Below are positions 19,158-30,400 of a DNA stretch of 64,000 nt, piece after piece. The first letter of the stretch is position 1. Each line of letters starts with the position of its first letter. The position numbers were made by a program, and so were the translations under genes. The notes beneath the pieces were generated by a model, which searched no databases, had not been told where the DNA came from, and saw only the letters and a list, made by a program, of their open reading frames with translations. The DNA is taken from the NCBI GenBank assembly GCA_947167965.1, contig CAMVJW010000006.1, positions 1-64,000 on the forward strand, written 5' to 3'. This DNA is from an uncultured Clostridia bacterium. GTDB taxonomy: Bacteria; Bacillota; Clostridia; TANB77; CAG-508.

Positions 19158-19910
19158 TTAAAAACTTTTTATAATATTTTCTATAGTTTCTTTTATATTA
19201 GTCTTTCCTTTTTTGTTTTGACTAATTACATATATATATTTATCATTAGATTCAAATATTTCTGCTCCTTGATGTGGATCCATTTCTTCAAATGGATATA
19301 ATGTAATTTCACCTGTTACCTCATCTAAAATATAACATTCTGAATTTATTGCAAATACAAATAATTCATTTTTTAAAAGTATATTCTTTATTTTCTTATC
19401 ATAGTTATTCATAATAAAACTTTCTTCTTGTCTTAAAAAACCATCTTCATCAATAGAATAATTTGCATTTGTAATTTCATTAATTATTTTTAAAAATTCG
19501 TTTCTTGAACTCTCTTCAATCCAAATGCCAGTATGTTTAGGTGCTTTTTTTAGTTCTTCATCTAATTTATTCAGTTCAGGTTTTTGCTTTTTTATAATTC
19601 CTGCAAGAGCTACTTTAAACTTAATACTATCTTTTACAGTAATATATTCTCTCCCATCATATTCTTTTTTTACTTCATAAAGACTAGTATTTTCATTGTA
19701 ACTGTTGTTAATATTTATTCCTTTATCTTCTGCAATTTCTTTTATTATCTCTTTGTCCTCAGCAGATTCATCTTTTTTGTTTTCTTCATAATTAATAGGA
19801 TTATTCTGTATTACTAAATTTCTATTATTTTTCTTATTAATAATCAACAACGTCAAAATTATAATAGATAAAAATAAAACAATAAGAGTAAAAATAGTTC
19901 TTTTTTTCAT
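19158..19910 (-). CDS. Membrane-anchored protein of unknown function
   Basis: 250 residues, not recognised. One N-terminal helix (TLIVLFLSIIILTLLII, ~8-25), then a Lys/Glu/Asn-rich linker to ~90 and a probable folded domain with VKDSIKFKVALAGII and CYILDEVTGEITLYPFEEMD. No lipobox, catalytic motif or repeat is visible. It sits between the two repeat-bearing wall hydrolases, 54 nt upstream of GH25 and 61 nt downstream of M14 on the same strand, so it is probably cotranscribed and extracellular. A role linked to the hydrolases is only positional inference. Confidence 0.7.
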   Translation of the reverse strand: MKKRTIFTLIVLFLSIIILTLLIINKKNNRNLVIQNNPINYEENKKDESAEDKEIIKEIAEDKGININNSYNENTSLYEVKKEYDGREYITVKDSIKFKVALAGIIKKQKPELNKLDEELKKAPKHTGIWIEESSRNEFLKIINEITNANYSIDEDGFLRQEESFIMNNYDKKIKNILLKNELFVFAINSECYILDEVTGEITLYPFEEMDPHQGAEIFESNDKYIYVISQNKKGKTNIKETIENIIKSF

Positions 19911-19971
19911 TTTTACACCATTCCTTTCATAATGTGAAAACAGATTAGAAAGATTTAAAACGCTGTAATTT

Positions 19972-22900
19972 TTATAAGATATTCTTTAACATCTTTATAG
20001 TAGCTTCTGTATATTTGTTAGAAAATCCCCAATCTGATACTTGCTTTGCACTATATGCTTCTGGTAATTCCACTAAACAAGACCTTGCAGTTCTACCATT
20101 TGCTCCTAAATTTGCTCTTGCCCAATTTATCAAGTAACCCCTGCCATATGAGCTTATGTGTTTAGAAAGCCCCATTTCATTTCTATAAAACCAACCTATA
20201 TCATTATCACCCAATGTTTCATTTAACCAACCGTGTAGGTCTACAAGTATTGTTTGTCCTTTAGTTGCTCTATGGTTTAAAAGAAAGTCTCTTAATGCTC
20301 TTGCCTCATATGCTTGGAATGGTTCTGTTCCATTATAATTTCTAAATCCTGTAGAGCTACTATAAGAATACTTTGTCCATTCTGTGCTCCAAGTTCTATT
20401 CATGTCGATTCCCTTATGTGCTGGCGCTTTATTTTGTGCTGGCGCAGCAGAATAATATGTGGTTCTACCTTCTTCATTATGTGACCACCCATAATATTCT
20501 CCATCTGGATTTACTGATGGAAAAATATATATTGTCCACTTATCTGTAAATTCAAAATCTTGCATTTCATATAATTTATTTTTAAAGCTTTCTGCAATTT
20601 TTGTTAACTCCTGTCCATCAAAAGCAAAATCATCTTCCCAACCATGTATTGCAAATGTTGCAAAAAAGACATTTGGCCCATTTCCTATTTTATAATATTT
20701 TAAATTTGAACCTCTAGAATCTCCTTTTATTTTAAATCCACTTGACCCATATGTTCCCTCAGTAAAAAACCTTTCAAAAGATATTTTATTGTTTTGTGCT
20801 TTTACTTCATATTCATTATATTTTCCTATTTTTTTGTTATTTAATTCCAACTCTTTTACTTTTTTTACATTAGTATTCCTCTGATCTAAATTTGATATTT
20901 TTATTTTATACTCTTTTCCAATATCAACCTGGCTTAAATAAACATCAAAATAATAATTATATCCGATTATTCGAAGCTGGCTTATCTACATAGCAATTAT
21001 ATGATACCGAATTATCTATTGCTACTAATTCTATTTTTGGATTAAATAATATATTTCTTTTTTTACCATCTACAACTTCATAGCAATCGATATTTCCATT
21101 TAAGCAATAACCCCAACTATTTTTATTAGCTATAATTCTTGTAATGCTAGCATTTAATGTTCCTGAGTATGATTGAGCTTTAAATGAAAATTCATTATTA
21201 TTTATATCTACATTATATTGATAAGTAGAATATTTTTTGTTTTCTGAACTAAAATCTAGTATTTTAGTATTAGCTAAAATACTTACGTCTCCTGATTTAA
21301 TTACAAATACATATTTTTTTGTATTATCAAAGTCTATCAAATGCCTATCAAAATAGTATGTGTCATTTTCTCTTTTTTGTACATAAACCTCATATGTCTT
21401 TTCCCCATCAGTAGATTTAAATTCTATTTTTGGATTAAATTCTACTTTCTTTTCTTTTCCATTTACATATTCTTTATAATCAATTGTTCCATGCAAATAT
21501 GATGTTTTCCATTCTGTTAATGATATTCCAAATGTTTTTACTTTAGAGTATAATTCACCTGAATATGTGATCTTTTTTATTTTTAAATTTGTATTATTTG
21601 AAATATCTACAATGTATTGTTGATTCTCATATTTCTTTACCTTGTTCATAAAGCTTATTTTTTCTTTTTTTTCTGAAGAGTTTCTTATATCTCCTGAAGA
21701 TACTTCAAAAAAATACTCTTTTGTAAAATCAATTTGACCTAAATGCCTGTCAAAATAATATATATCGTCACTTATTTTTTGAATATAAACTTCATATTCT
21801 TTTTCTTCATCTATTGATTTAAATACTATTTTAGGTATATCTGTTGTATTTCTTAAATTACCATTTACTAGTTCTTTATATTTTATTTTTCCATAAACAT
21901 AGCTATTATTATAATTAGTTAGTCCAATTTTAAATTCCACTAGCTCAACTTTTGGATCCCCAAGATATTTTTCTAAAGTAAATTTTACCTTGTTATTTTG
22001 CGTTAATATTTTATATTTATTTTGATTTATTCCAAAATCATGATTTCCGAGTGTAATAGTTGTTTTTTCTGTTGTTTTATTAGATTTATCTCCTGAAGTT
22101 ACTTCAAATATATACTGCTTGTTCATATCTAATTCTATAATATGTCTATCAAAATAATATGTCTTTTCATCTATTTTTCTAATATACACTTCCTTTTCTT
22201 CTAATCCATCTGTTGATTTAAACACTATTTTAGGTGATATCGTAGTTGTTTTTAATGTTCCACCTTCTTTTTCATAATACTCTATTTCACCATAAATATA
22301 CTTTCTTCCAGTTTGTGTAGTTCCTATTTCAATACTTTTTGTTTTTACATATGGATTTCCTATATATTTATATTCATTTACATTAATAGTGTTATTACTT
22401 ATAGAAGCCGAAATTTTAGCTATTGTTCCTAGATTTCTATTTTTTCCTAAATTTATATTTTGTACACTTTTCCCTATTGTTACTTCAAATACATATTGCT
22501 TTTCTAACTCAATTTCTATTAAATGTCTATCAAAATAATAGATATTATTTCCTTTATATTCTAAATATACATCTTTAATTATTTTTCCATCTGTTGATTT
22601 AAATACTATTTTAGGCTTTTGAGCAGAAACTAATTCTCCATATACATAGGCTCCCCCATAATTTGTTTTGCCTAAATTTAATTTATTTAGTTTTATTTGA
22701 GGAGTATAATCTTTTATTTCAATTTCATTGTTGTTAACTTCTACACTGTAATCTATATGAATTCCAATATTTCTATTACTTCCTAAGTTTAATCTATAAA
22801 TTTGATTATTATCATTTATTTCAAATATATATTTTTTTGAATTATCAATCTCTACTAAATGTCTATCAAAATAATATGTATTTTTTCCTCTATATTCTAT

Positions 22901-23143
22901 ATAAACGTCTTTTTTTATTGTACCATCTGCTGATTTAAAAACTATATTTGGTTTTTTTTCTGATACTATTTCACCATATAAATATCCCCCACCATAATTT
23001 GTATTCCCTAATTTTAAATAATTTACAGTCAAATTTTTTTCCATCTTGGCTGCAAAAACATTTCCATAACAAATAATTAATAAATAAAATAATACTATTA
23101 TTATACACTTTATCTTTTTCATTTTACTAATCTTTTCCTCCAT
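19972..23143 (-). CDS. Secreted YFDRH-repeat protein with M14 carboxypeptidase domain, +1 frameshift at CGG
   Basis: Read through one extra base this is a single ~1056-residue protein. The N-terminus has a signal helix (IKCIIIVLFYLLIICYGNVFA), then six repeats of the type found in the neighbouring GH25 protein (YYFDRH in the first five). The first frame ends at 20957 after CGG (20963-20965) and TAA; dropping one base gives SNNGYNYYFDVYLSQVDIG, completing repeat six and leading into a zinc carboxypeptidase. M14 residues are present: HGWED (HxxE), SVNPDG, GIDMNRTW, VDLHGW and catalytic CLVELPEAY. It probably trims stem peptides of peptidoglycan. An ATG six codons in (23125) may be the true start. 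Confidence 0.8.
20963..20965 (-). other. Frameshift site 2: in-frame CGG followed by A
   Basis: Codon 727 of the first frame. Zero frame reads AAT CGG ATA TAA; AAT (C) GGA TAT AAT restores a repeat-domain sequence ending YYFD. The stop codon is two codons after CGG. Confidence 0.75.
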
Positions 23144-23173
23144 AAGTTATAAGCTCTCTTTTTATTCATTTTT

Positions 23174-23202
23174 ATTATACATTATGGCAAATGTTTTATC
23201 AA
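23174..23202 (-). promoter_or_regulatory. Promoter of the wall-hydrolase genes
   Basis: On the minus strand TTGATA (23197-23202) and TATAAT (23174-23179), spacing 17 nt, just upstream of the M14/repeat gene. It probably drives M14, the unknown membrane protein and GH25. Confidence 0.75.
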
Positions 23203-23264
23203 TTGTTTTTTATATAAAAAAAGGTGGAAATTATTTACTTTTATTGCTTACAGATTATATATTT

Positions 23265-24191
23265 TTATAGTTTTTCCCTTATAATATAATTAGGTCTATT
23301 TTTTATTTCCATATACATTTTCGAAATATATTCAGCAATTACTCCAATTGATAAAAGTTGAATTCCACCCATAAAAAGAACTGCTGTTATTATTGATGCA
23401 TATCCCGGAACACTTTTTCCATATATTAGTGTTTGAATAATAATAACACATGTTGCAATCATTGAAATAAAAGAAATTAAAAATCCTAGTACAGTAAATA
23501 TTCTTAATGGAACAGTTGAAAAAGAAATAATTCCTTCAATTGCATATTTAAATAGGCTTTTGAAACTCCATTTTGTCTTTCCAGCTGCCCTTTCTGTATT
23601 TTCTATTTCAATATATTTTACTTTAAATCCTACCCAACTAAATATTCCTTTTGAAAATCTATTATATTCTTTTAATGAAAGTATAGCATCGACAACATTT
23701 CTTTTCATCATTCTAAAATCTTGAGCACCCTGAACTAATTCAAAATCTATAATCTTGTTCATTATTTTATAAAACAATCTTGAAAACGCACTTTTAACAA
23801 CACCTTCTCCTTTTCTATTTACTCTTCTAGTTGTTACAGTATCATAACCTTCTTCTATTCCTTTTATCATTTCTAGAATTATTTTTGGAGGATGTTGTAA
23901 ATCCGCATCCATTAAAACTACTAAATCTCCTGTAGAATTACTTAATCCTGCATAAATCCCTGCTTCTTTTCCAAAATTCCTAGAAAAACTAATTATTGAA
24001 ATATTTTCATCTTTTTCTCTTAATTCTTTTAAAATATTTAAAGTATTATCTTTACTTCCATCATCAATAAAAACTAATTCGTACAAATACTTATTTTTTA
24101 TTTGTTCTAATATCTTTTTTATTTCATCATAAAACATTAGTATTACCTGTTCTTCATTATAGCATGGTACTATTATTGATATTTTTTCCAT
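23265..24191 (-). CDS. GtrB/DPM1-like undecaprenyl-phosphate glycosyltransferase
   Basis: 308 residues: GT2 domain (IIVPCYNEEQVILMFYDEI, FIDDGSKDNT, LMDADLQHPPKII, GKTKWSFKSLFKYAIEG) followed by two membrane helices (ISFSTVPLRIFTVLGFLISF, and the second near 265-285), ending NRPNYIIREKL. It charges undecaprenyl phosphate with a hexose on the cytoplasmic face. It follows the GtrA-like gene by 42 nt and a GtrII-like gene, so the three form a lipid-linked sugar modification set. It is an intact paralogue of the frameshifted gene at 13574-14519. Confidence 0.88.
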   Translation of the reverse strand: MEKISIIVPCYNEEQVILMFYDEIKKILEQIKNKYLYELVFIDDGSKDNTLNILKELREKDENISIISFSRNFGKEAGIYAGLSNSTGDLVVLMDADLQHPPKIILEMIKGIEEGYDTVTTRRVNRKGEGVVKSAFSRLFYKIMNKIIDFELVQGAQDFRMMKRNVVDAILSLKEYNRFSKGIFSWVGFKVKYIEIENTERAAGKTKWSFKSLFKYAIEGIISFSTVPLRIFTVLGFLISFISMIATCVIIIQTLIYGKSVPGYASIITAVLFMGGIQLLSIGVIAEYISKMYMEIKNRPNYIIREKL

Positions 24192-24233
24192 TCTAATATT
24201 TACTCCTTATATTGTATTATAAATTACTTCTTA

Positions 24234-24683
24234 TTACCCTATTTCATTTGTTTTATTATTACTTTTTTTAAAAATTAATAATTTGCTGAAGATATAGTTT
24301 AATATTACAACTAATATAGCAATTAATACTTTTGATATTATGTCATTAACTCCCATTTTATTTACTAATAAATAAAATGATCCTATATCTACAGCTCCCG
24401 AAAAAGCTCTGCATCCAAAAAATGCAATTATTTCTTTAATTATTTTATTTAATTTTTTTTCTTTGCTATCAAATACATAAATTTTGTTTGTTATATATGC
24501 AAATAGCACAGATATAATCCATGCTATTGCATTTGATATAGTTTCATTTGTATGTAATAATCTAGCAAATATAATATATACTACAAAGTTTACTATTGTA
24601 GTTAACACTCCGAATATTAAATAATTTATTATTTCTTTATATTTTAAATATTGTTTTTTTAAAAATTCAAATATGTTTTTCAT
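24234..24683 (-). CDS. GtrA-family membrane protein (probable sugar-lipid flippase)
   Basis: 149 residues with four predicted helices: YLIFGVLTTIVNFVVYIIFA, AIAWIISVLFAYITNKIYVF, AFSGAVDIGSFYLLV and VLIAILVVILNYIFSKLLIF. The pattern and the TNKIYVF-type loop match GtrA proteins, thought to flip undecaprenyl-phosphate-glucose. It is placed directly before the GtrB-like gene, as in phage and chromosomal gtr operons. The flippase role is family inference. Confidence 0.85.
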   Translation of the reverse strand: MKNIFEFLKKQYLKYKEIINYLIFGVLTTIVNFVVYIIFARLLHTNETISNAIAWIISVLFAYITNKIYVFDSKEKKLNKIIKEIIAFFGCRAFSGAVDIGSFYLLVNKMGVNDIISKVLIAILVVILNYIFSKLLIFKKSNNKTNEIG

Positions 24684-24752
24684 AATTATTATAATCCTTT
24701 CGCAAGTTATACCATTAATTTGGAAAATCTTTTAAAATTAAATTAAATATTT

Positions 24753-26240
24753 TTAATATATACATATATATAATGTATCATCTACAAATACTAATTGTTC
24801 TTCATCAAAGTATTTCCAATTTTTACCTGCAAAATATTTATTATATGCCTCTTCAGTTACTTTTTTAGGTTCAAACTTTCTGCCACTAAATACTTCAAGC
24901 ATTTCAATTAAATCCCAATCTGTCGCAATAGATTTTATATTAAGGCATCTATATTTTTCACTTCCATCATAAAAAAATTCTGGCTCTAAATCACATTGTA
25001 TAGCTATATTTTTTACTTGCGTATTGTTTTTTATTTCATACTGTTCTATGTTATATATAATTGTTTTTGCAAAATTTCTATCCATTAAATTTGTTGCAAC
25101 CATTTCTCCTGATGATTTCACAATATATTGACCATTAAATATAAAAATCAAACATGAAAAAGCTATTATAAATTTAAAAATTTTATTCGTTGTTTCTTTA
25201 ATTGATAATAAAGTATAAAGCAACATTATTCCTATACTGGCGCCAAACGACAAAGCCATTCTAAATTCTAAATATTGAGCAGTTTTTTCTTGCGTTGTTA
25301 CAGGTAATATTGGTAATAGTATTGCTGATAATAATATTGCAGTATAATAAAATAGATTTATTTTTTTGTCTTTGTTTTTTATATTATTGATTAAAAATAC
25401 CGCTGTAATTATTGACATAACAACAATATACCAGCATTTAGGTCCAACACCTAGTGTTTCTACAACCATTAAGTTTAAATATTTACCGTATGTTTCAAAA
25501 ATAAAAGGAATTGAAGGTATAATCGTTTCTCTTGCTCCAATATTAAAAATTGAATTAATTATATTAGATGTTATTATACCAGAAATAATAGCTATTCCAT
25601 AAAATAATAATACTAAAAACGCTTCTCTAAACGCTTTTTTTACATCATCTTTATTTTTAAACGCTACAAACATTAATCCTAAAGGAACATAAATATTTAA
25701 AATTGCTTGATGGCATAGTGCTGCTATATATAATAATATAAAAATTTTTAAATATTTTGGTTTTGGATTATTTAACCACTCACAAGCTGCAAGTACACAA
25801 AGTAACAATGCAATGCATAATACACCTGATTCAACAAATACTAATAAATCCATTGTAGTAAAATTAATTATAGTAATATATGATATAACCAACACTGCTA
25901 ATAACTCAATTAATTTTTTATTTTTATGAAGTTTTAGTATATTTTTATATAATATAAATACAGAAATACTTAAAGTAAATAAACTAATTATCGACATTAT
26001 ACCTACTAAAGTTTCAACATTTAATTTTAGAAAATTTGCTATATAAAAAATTATCGCTGTTATTGGTCTTCCAGACCATAAAAATGCAACTTTAGATATC
26101 TTTTTATATCCATATGAAATAACACAATATGTATCTTGTGCATAATGCATTTTTAAAAAATTAGCTAATATAATGCTATTAAAAAATATAATTCCTATAA
26201 ATACTTTTATATTTTCTTTTGTTTTTTCGTTTAAATTCAT
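24753..26240 (-). CDS. Polytopic membrane glycosyltransferase, GtrII-like
   Basis: 495 residues with about ten hydrophobic helices. The first periplasmic loop reads QDTYCVISYGYKKISKVAFL followed by WSGRPITAIIFYIANFL, similar to the Asp/Arg-containing loop of GtrII-type glucosyltransferases that take sugar from undecaprenyl phosphate and add it to surface glycans. The C-terminal ~120 residues are a soluble extracellular portion. Position ahead of GtrA and GtrB supports this. A more general GT-C (for example O-antigen ligase-like) assignment is possible; the family call is moderate. Confidence 0.65.
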   Translation of the reverse strand: MNLNEKTKENIKVFIGIIFFNSIILANFLKMHYAQDTYCVISYGYKKISKVAFLWSGRPITAIIFYIANFLKLNVETLVGIMSIISLFTLSISVFILYKNILKLHKNKKLIELLAVLVISYITIINFTTMDLLVFVESGVLCIALLLCVLAACEWLNNPKPKYLKIFILLYIAALCHQAILNIYVPLGLMFVAFKNKDDVKKAFREAFLVLLFYGIAIISGIITSNIINSIFNIGARETIIPSIPFIFETYGKYLNLMVVETLGVGPKCWYIVVMSIITAVFLINNIKNKDKKINLFYYTAILLSAILLPILPVTTQEKTAQYLEFRMALSFGASIGIMLLYTLLSIKETTNKIFKFIIAFSCLIFIFNGQYIVKSSGEMVATNLMDRNFAKTIIYNIEQYEIKNNTQVKNIAIQCDLEPEFFYDGSEKYRCLNIKSIATDWDLIEMLEVFSGRKFEPKKVTEEAYNKYFAGKNWKYFDEEQLVFVDDTLYICIY

Positions 26241-26247
26241 TATATAT

Positions 26248-27258
26248 TTACTCCTGTTTTTGGTTTTTAATATATGTCCACGAATCTCTACACATATCTT
26301 CTAAGTTTTTCTCTGCTATCCAATTTAATTCTTCTTTTGCTTTTTTTGAATCTGCATAGCATTCTGCAATGTCTCCAGGCCTTCTTTCAGTAATTTTATA
26401 ATTAATTTTTTGCCCAGTAGATTTTTCAAATGCATTTACAATATCTAGAACACTATATCCTATACCTGTTCCTAAATTATAGATATATAATCCTTTTCCT
26501 TCTTTTTCAAGTTTTTCTATAGCTTTAACATGTCCTTTTGCTAAATCTACAACATGTATATAGTCCCTTACTCCTGTTCCATCATGAGTATTGTAATCAT
26601 TTCCAAAAATAGATAATTGCTCTAATTTACCAGATGCTACTCTTACTATATATGGCATTAAATTATTAGGAATGCCTCTAGGTTCTTCTCCTATTAATCC
26701 ACTTTCATGATTTCCAACTGGGTTAAAGTATCTTAAAATACATATATCCCATGAATCATCTGAAGTATATATGTCTTTTAAAATATACTCAATCATTAAT
26801 TTGGTTCTTCCATAAGGATTAGATGTTCCTCCTACTCTACATTCTTCTGTTAAAGGAACCTTCTCAGGATTCCCATATACAGTTGCAGAAGAACTAAATA
26901 CAAATTTCTTGCAATTATACTTTTTCATTGTGTCTAATAATACTAATGCTCCAGATACATTATTTATATAATAATTTAATGGCTTTTTAACTGATTCTCC
27001 AACTGCTTTAAATCCAGCAAAGTTAATAACTGCATCTATTTTATTTTCTTCAAATACTTTTTCTAATTTTTCGCGATCTTTATAGTCCATTTCATAGAAT
27101 TTAAAATCTTTTCCTGTTATTTTTTTTATTGCATCTAATGCTTTACTACTACTATTTGAGAAATCATCTATTATAACTATTTCATTTCCTTGTTTTAATA
27201 ATTCTATAGCTGTATGACTTCCTATATATCCTGCACCACCTGTTAATAATATCTTCAT
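26248..27258 (-). CDS. galE: UDP-glucose 4-epimerase
   Basis: 336-residue extended SDR interconverting UDP-Glc and UDP-Gal (or the N-acetyl forms). It has the NAD motif TGGAGYIGSHT at 6-16, SSSATVYGNP and the catalytic YGRTKLMIE (YxxxK, ~149-153), and RYFNPVGNHESGLIGEEP. Length is normal. It supplies UDP-galactose-type donors to the glycosyltransferases around it. AAGGAGG precedes the ATG, and a weak promoter lies at 27286-27313. Confidence 0.95.
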   Translation of the reverse strand: MKILLTGGAGYIGSHTAIELLKQGNEIVIIDDFSNSSSKALDAIKKITGKDFKFYEMDYKDREKLEKVFEENKIDAVINFAGFKAVGESVKKPLNYYINNVSGALVLLDTMKKYNCKKFVFSSSATVYGNPEKVPLTEECRVGGTSNPYGRTKLMIEYILKDIYTSDDSWDICILRYFNPVGNHESGLIGEEPRGIPNNLMPYIVRVASGKLEQLSIFGNDYNTHDGTGVRDYIHVVDLAKGHVKAIEKLEKEGKGLYIYNLGTGIGYSVLDIVNAFEKSTGQKINYKITERRPGDIAECYADSKKAKEELNWIAEKNLEDMCRDSWTYIKNQKQE

Positions 27259-27285
27259 TTAAATACCTCCTTTTTTATTATCCTC

Positions 27286-27313
27286 ATTTTATCATATTAT
27301 TAATAAAAAACAA
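27286..27313 (-). promoter_or_regulatory. Possible promoter of galE
   Basis: On the minus strand TTGTTT (27308-27313) and TAAAAT (27286-27291), spacing 16 nt, just after the terminator of the upstream gene. Confidence 0.45.
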
Positions 27314-27365
27314 GTCATTTTAATAAATAGTTTTTACATAGTTTTTAATAAAAAATAATTGCATC

Positions 27366-27402
27366 AAAAAACTCCATTTTAAATTCAAAAATGGAGTTTT
27401 TT
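27366..27402 (-). terminator. Terminator splitting the polysaccharide locus
   Basis: AAAAACTCCATTTT and AAAATGGAGTTTTT form a long perfect stem flanked by T on either strand. It ends transcription after the GT2/HAD gene and separates it from galE. Confidence 0.85.
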
Positions 27403-27405
27403 CTT

Positions 27406-30400
27406 TTATCTTTTTAATATTTCTTTTATTCTTCTTTTTAATGTCTGCCTATCAAATAGAGTATAATAAATAAGTCTGACTAATTTACCATGTTTTTCTA
27501 AATCAACATTATTATAATTCAAATAGCTGTAATCAATATTTGATTCCTTTATATTTGTGTTAGTTAAATAATCCATACTATGTTGATTTTTATTTCTTCG
27601 TTCCTTCATCCAATCTTCTGTAATTGGTTTAGTTTCTTTAATTCTAATTGTATCTTCAAATTTAATTGAATTAAAAATCAACATATCAATAGGCTTAGAA
27701 GAATTAATATATGACATAAATGGTAATGACATATAATAATCTTGGTAGTATAAATTTTTAAATTCACTTCCAAAAGTCTTTACCATATCTTTTACAAATT
27801 CTTGTGCAGCTTTTTGAATCATGCTAATAACATATTCTTCTTGATATGATTTAGTATACTTTTCTAAAATTGGCTCAACTTTTTCTCCACTTAAATCATA
27901 TCCAATTGTAGAAGGAGCTAATTCTGAAATAATTGATTCATATGCAAATCCTGTAACTGCTGGTTTTGCATCGAAATATGTTTTTAGTTTATATCCTGCA
28001 ATTCTAGAATATTTTAAAGCTTCATCTTGATTAATATTTAAGAAAAATGTATCTATAGGTTTTTTGCATAAAATCGATAAATATAATTCTGGTCTACCAC
28101 TATATCCTACATCAAAAGTAGCTGAATTTCCTTCAAAAAATTGTCCAAAGTATTCTTTTAATTTTTTTATCTTTTTGTTATTTTTTTCTTCATCAAATAG
28201 ATTATCTGATATTATTCTTATTAATTTATTAAACTTCTGTCTTTCTTTTATATCTTCATCATACTTTATTCCATGTTTTTCAATAATTTGTTTTATTTCA
28301 TCCTCTGAGCAGTCTTTTATGCTTTCTTTTATATATTTAATTATATATTTAGGTGTATGATTATCTATATTAATTACATCTGTTAATTTATACAAATCAA
28401 TTTTGTCTATTATCATTACTGATATTAATGCTTTTCGAGAAACTCTTAAATATTTAGCTTCTGGAACATTATTATAATATTTTTTTAAAATGTTATATAT
28501 TTCCATAGGTAAATATCCATCTCTTGCCATAAATACGAGATTTTTATAATTTTTATTCTCAGTTTCTCTTAATAACCAATTTACGGTACCAAACATATAA
28601 CTACCTACAAGATAATATCCTATTAAATATGGATCTATGTTAAAATCTGATTCTCCATTATATGTTACAAATGGATTATCAAAAAATTTGTTACCTACAA
28701 TAGCTAGCATACATCTTATTCCTATAAATTGCATACTTGCACCATTGTCTCTCCAAAAAGGCATATTTTTTGTTAACATTTGGGTTAAATTATTTGTTAT
28801 GTTTCTATCAAGCATTACGTCTGTTGCTTTAGGAAAATGAATTGCATTTATTTTTTTATTTTTTGCAGCTTCATAATCTGAATTATAGTTATCTCCAATG
28901 TGAACAACATTGTTGGCAGATACTTTTTCTTCTTGTAAAACATATTCATATAGGCTTCCTGTTGCCTTAGTTTTCATTAATTCACATGATAAATAAATTT
29001 TATCTATTTCATTGTATCCATTTTTATTTAATATTTGTTCTATATCTTTAATTGGAATATACATATCAGATGTACAAATAACTCTTTTTCCTAAATATTT
29101 TGCTAATTTATAAAGTGAATAAGCAGTTTCTCTTCTTGTACAAAATCTTAACTCTAAATCAATTTCTTTTTGCTTTAAATAGTCAATAATATTTTTTGGA
29201 ACATCATATTGCTCTTCTATTATTTCATATATTCTATCTAAAGTAACTTCTTCTCTTTTTTGTTTAAAGCTTTCTGTTCTTGCAAATATTTCGCAATCTT
29301 CTCTTATTTTTGAGAAATCCATAGCTAAATTATTTGACATTTTTCTATAGTCATCATTTAAAAATGCAAATAAATCTTTTGGATATAAAAATGGTCTTAC
29401 TATTAGTGTATCGAATATATCAAAACTTACAACTTTAGTGTTTTCATCCATTATTTCATCTTTTAATTTGTCTAATCCATCATTCCATTGTGTGCTTACA
29501 GAAGTAAAGAACTCAGAGTTTTTAATTTCAAATTGTTTTGGACAAAATTTTTTGAATTTTTCCTCGATTTCTTTATTTTCAGCTTCAGTAAATTTATTAT
29601 TAGCAATATATGATTTGTGCATTTGGCAATAAAGAGCTCTCCATCTTTCAAATTTGTTTTGATATTTATCATATATTTTTTTATTTTTTAGAAATTCTTC
29701 AACAAAAGAAAATGATAATGCTAAATCATCTAAGTTTTTCATTAATTTTTTATAACCTATATCATTTACAGAAGTAGATGCCCCATCATGTTTTGAATAA
29801 TAAAATGTTACTCTGTCGACTTTTGTTACTTTTTTTGCATAGTAAAATAAAACACTTGAAAATGCAAAATCTTCAGTCATAATAAAGTGCTTATCTATCT
29901 TTTTAAAATCATTATACGCTTTTTCCCAAATATCTCTTGAGAAAATCTTATTCCATATTACATGCCAAGCAAAATTCAATCCTTCTTGATTAAAATACTC
30001 TGCTATACATTCTTCTCCATTTAATTCTGAAAAAGGAAACTGAAATAGATTGTATTCTCTTTTATTGTCATTATCATAGTCTAATACTGTCCTTGAGATT
30101 ACTATATCAGATTTTGTATTTTCTGCTTTATCTATTAATTCTCTATAATAGTCTCTTGGCATATAATCATCTGCATCTGCAAAAGCAATGTAGTCTCCTG
30201 TAGAATTTGCATATCCTGTAAGCCTTGCTTGAAATAATCCTTTATTTTTCTCATGTTCTACATATTTTACTCTATTATCTTTAGTCATATATTTTTGCAC
30301 TATTTCCTTGCAATTTCTTGGTGATGCATCATTTACAACTATAACTTCAATATTCTTATATGACTGTGTTGTTAGCAAGTCTAAACATTTATTTAAATAG

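Noticed and set aside
16944..23143. DNA-level direct repeats across the hydrolase genes as a possible mobile element or CRISPR-like array
   Set aside because: They are codon-level repeats of a protein domain with diverged nucleotides and no regular spacers.
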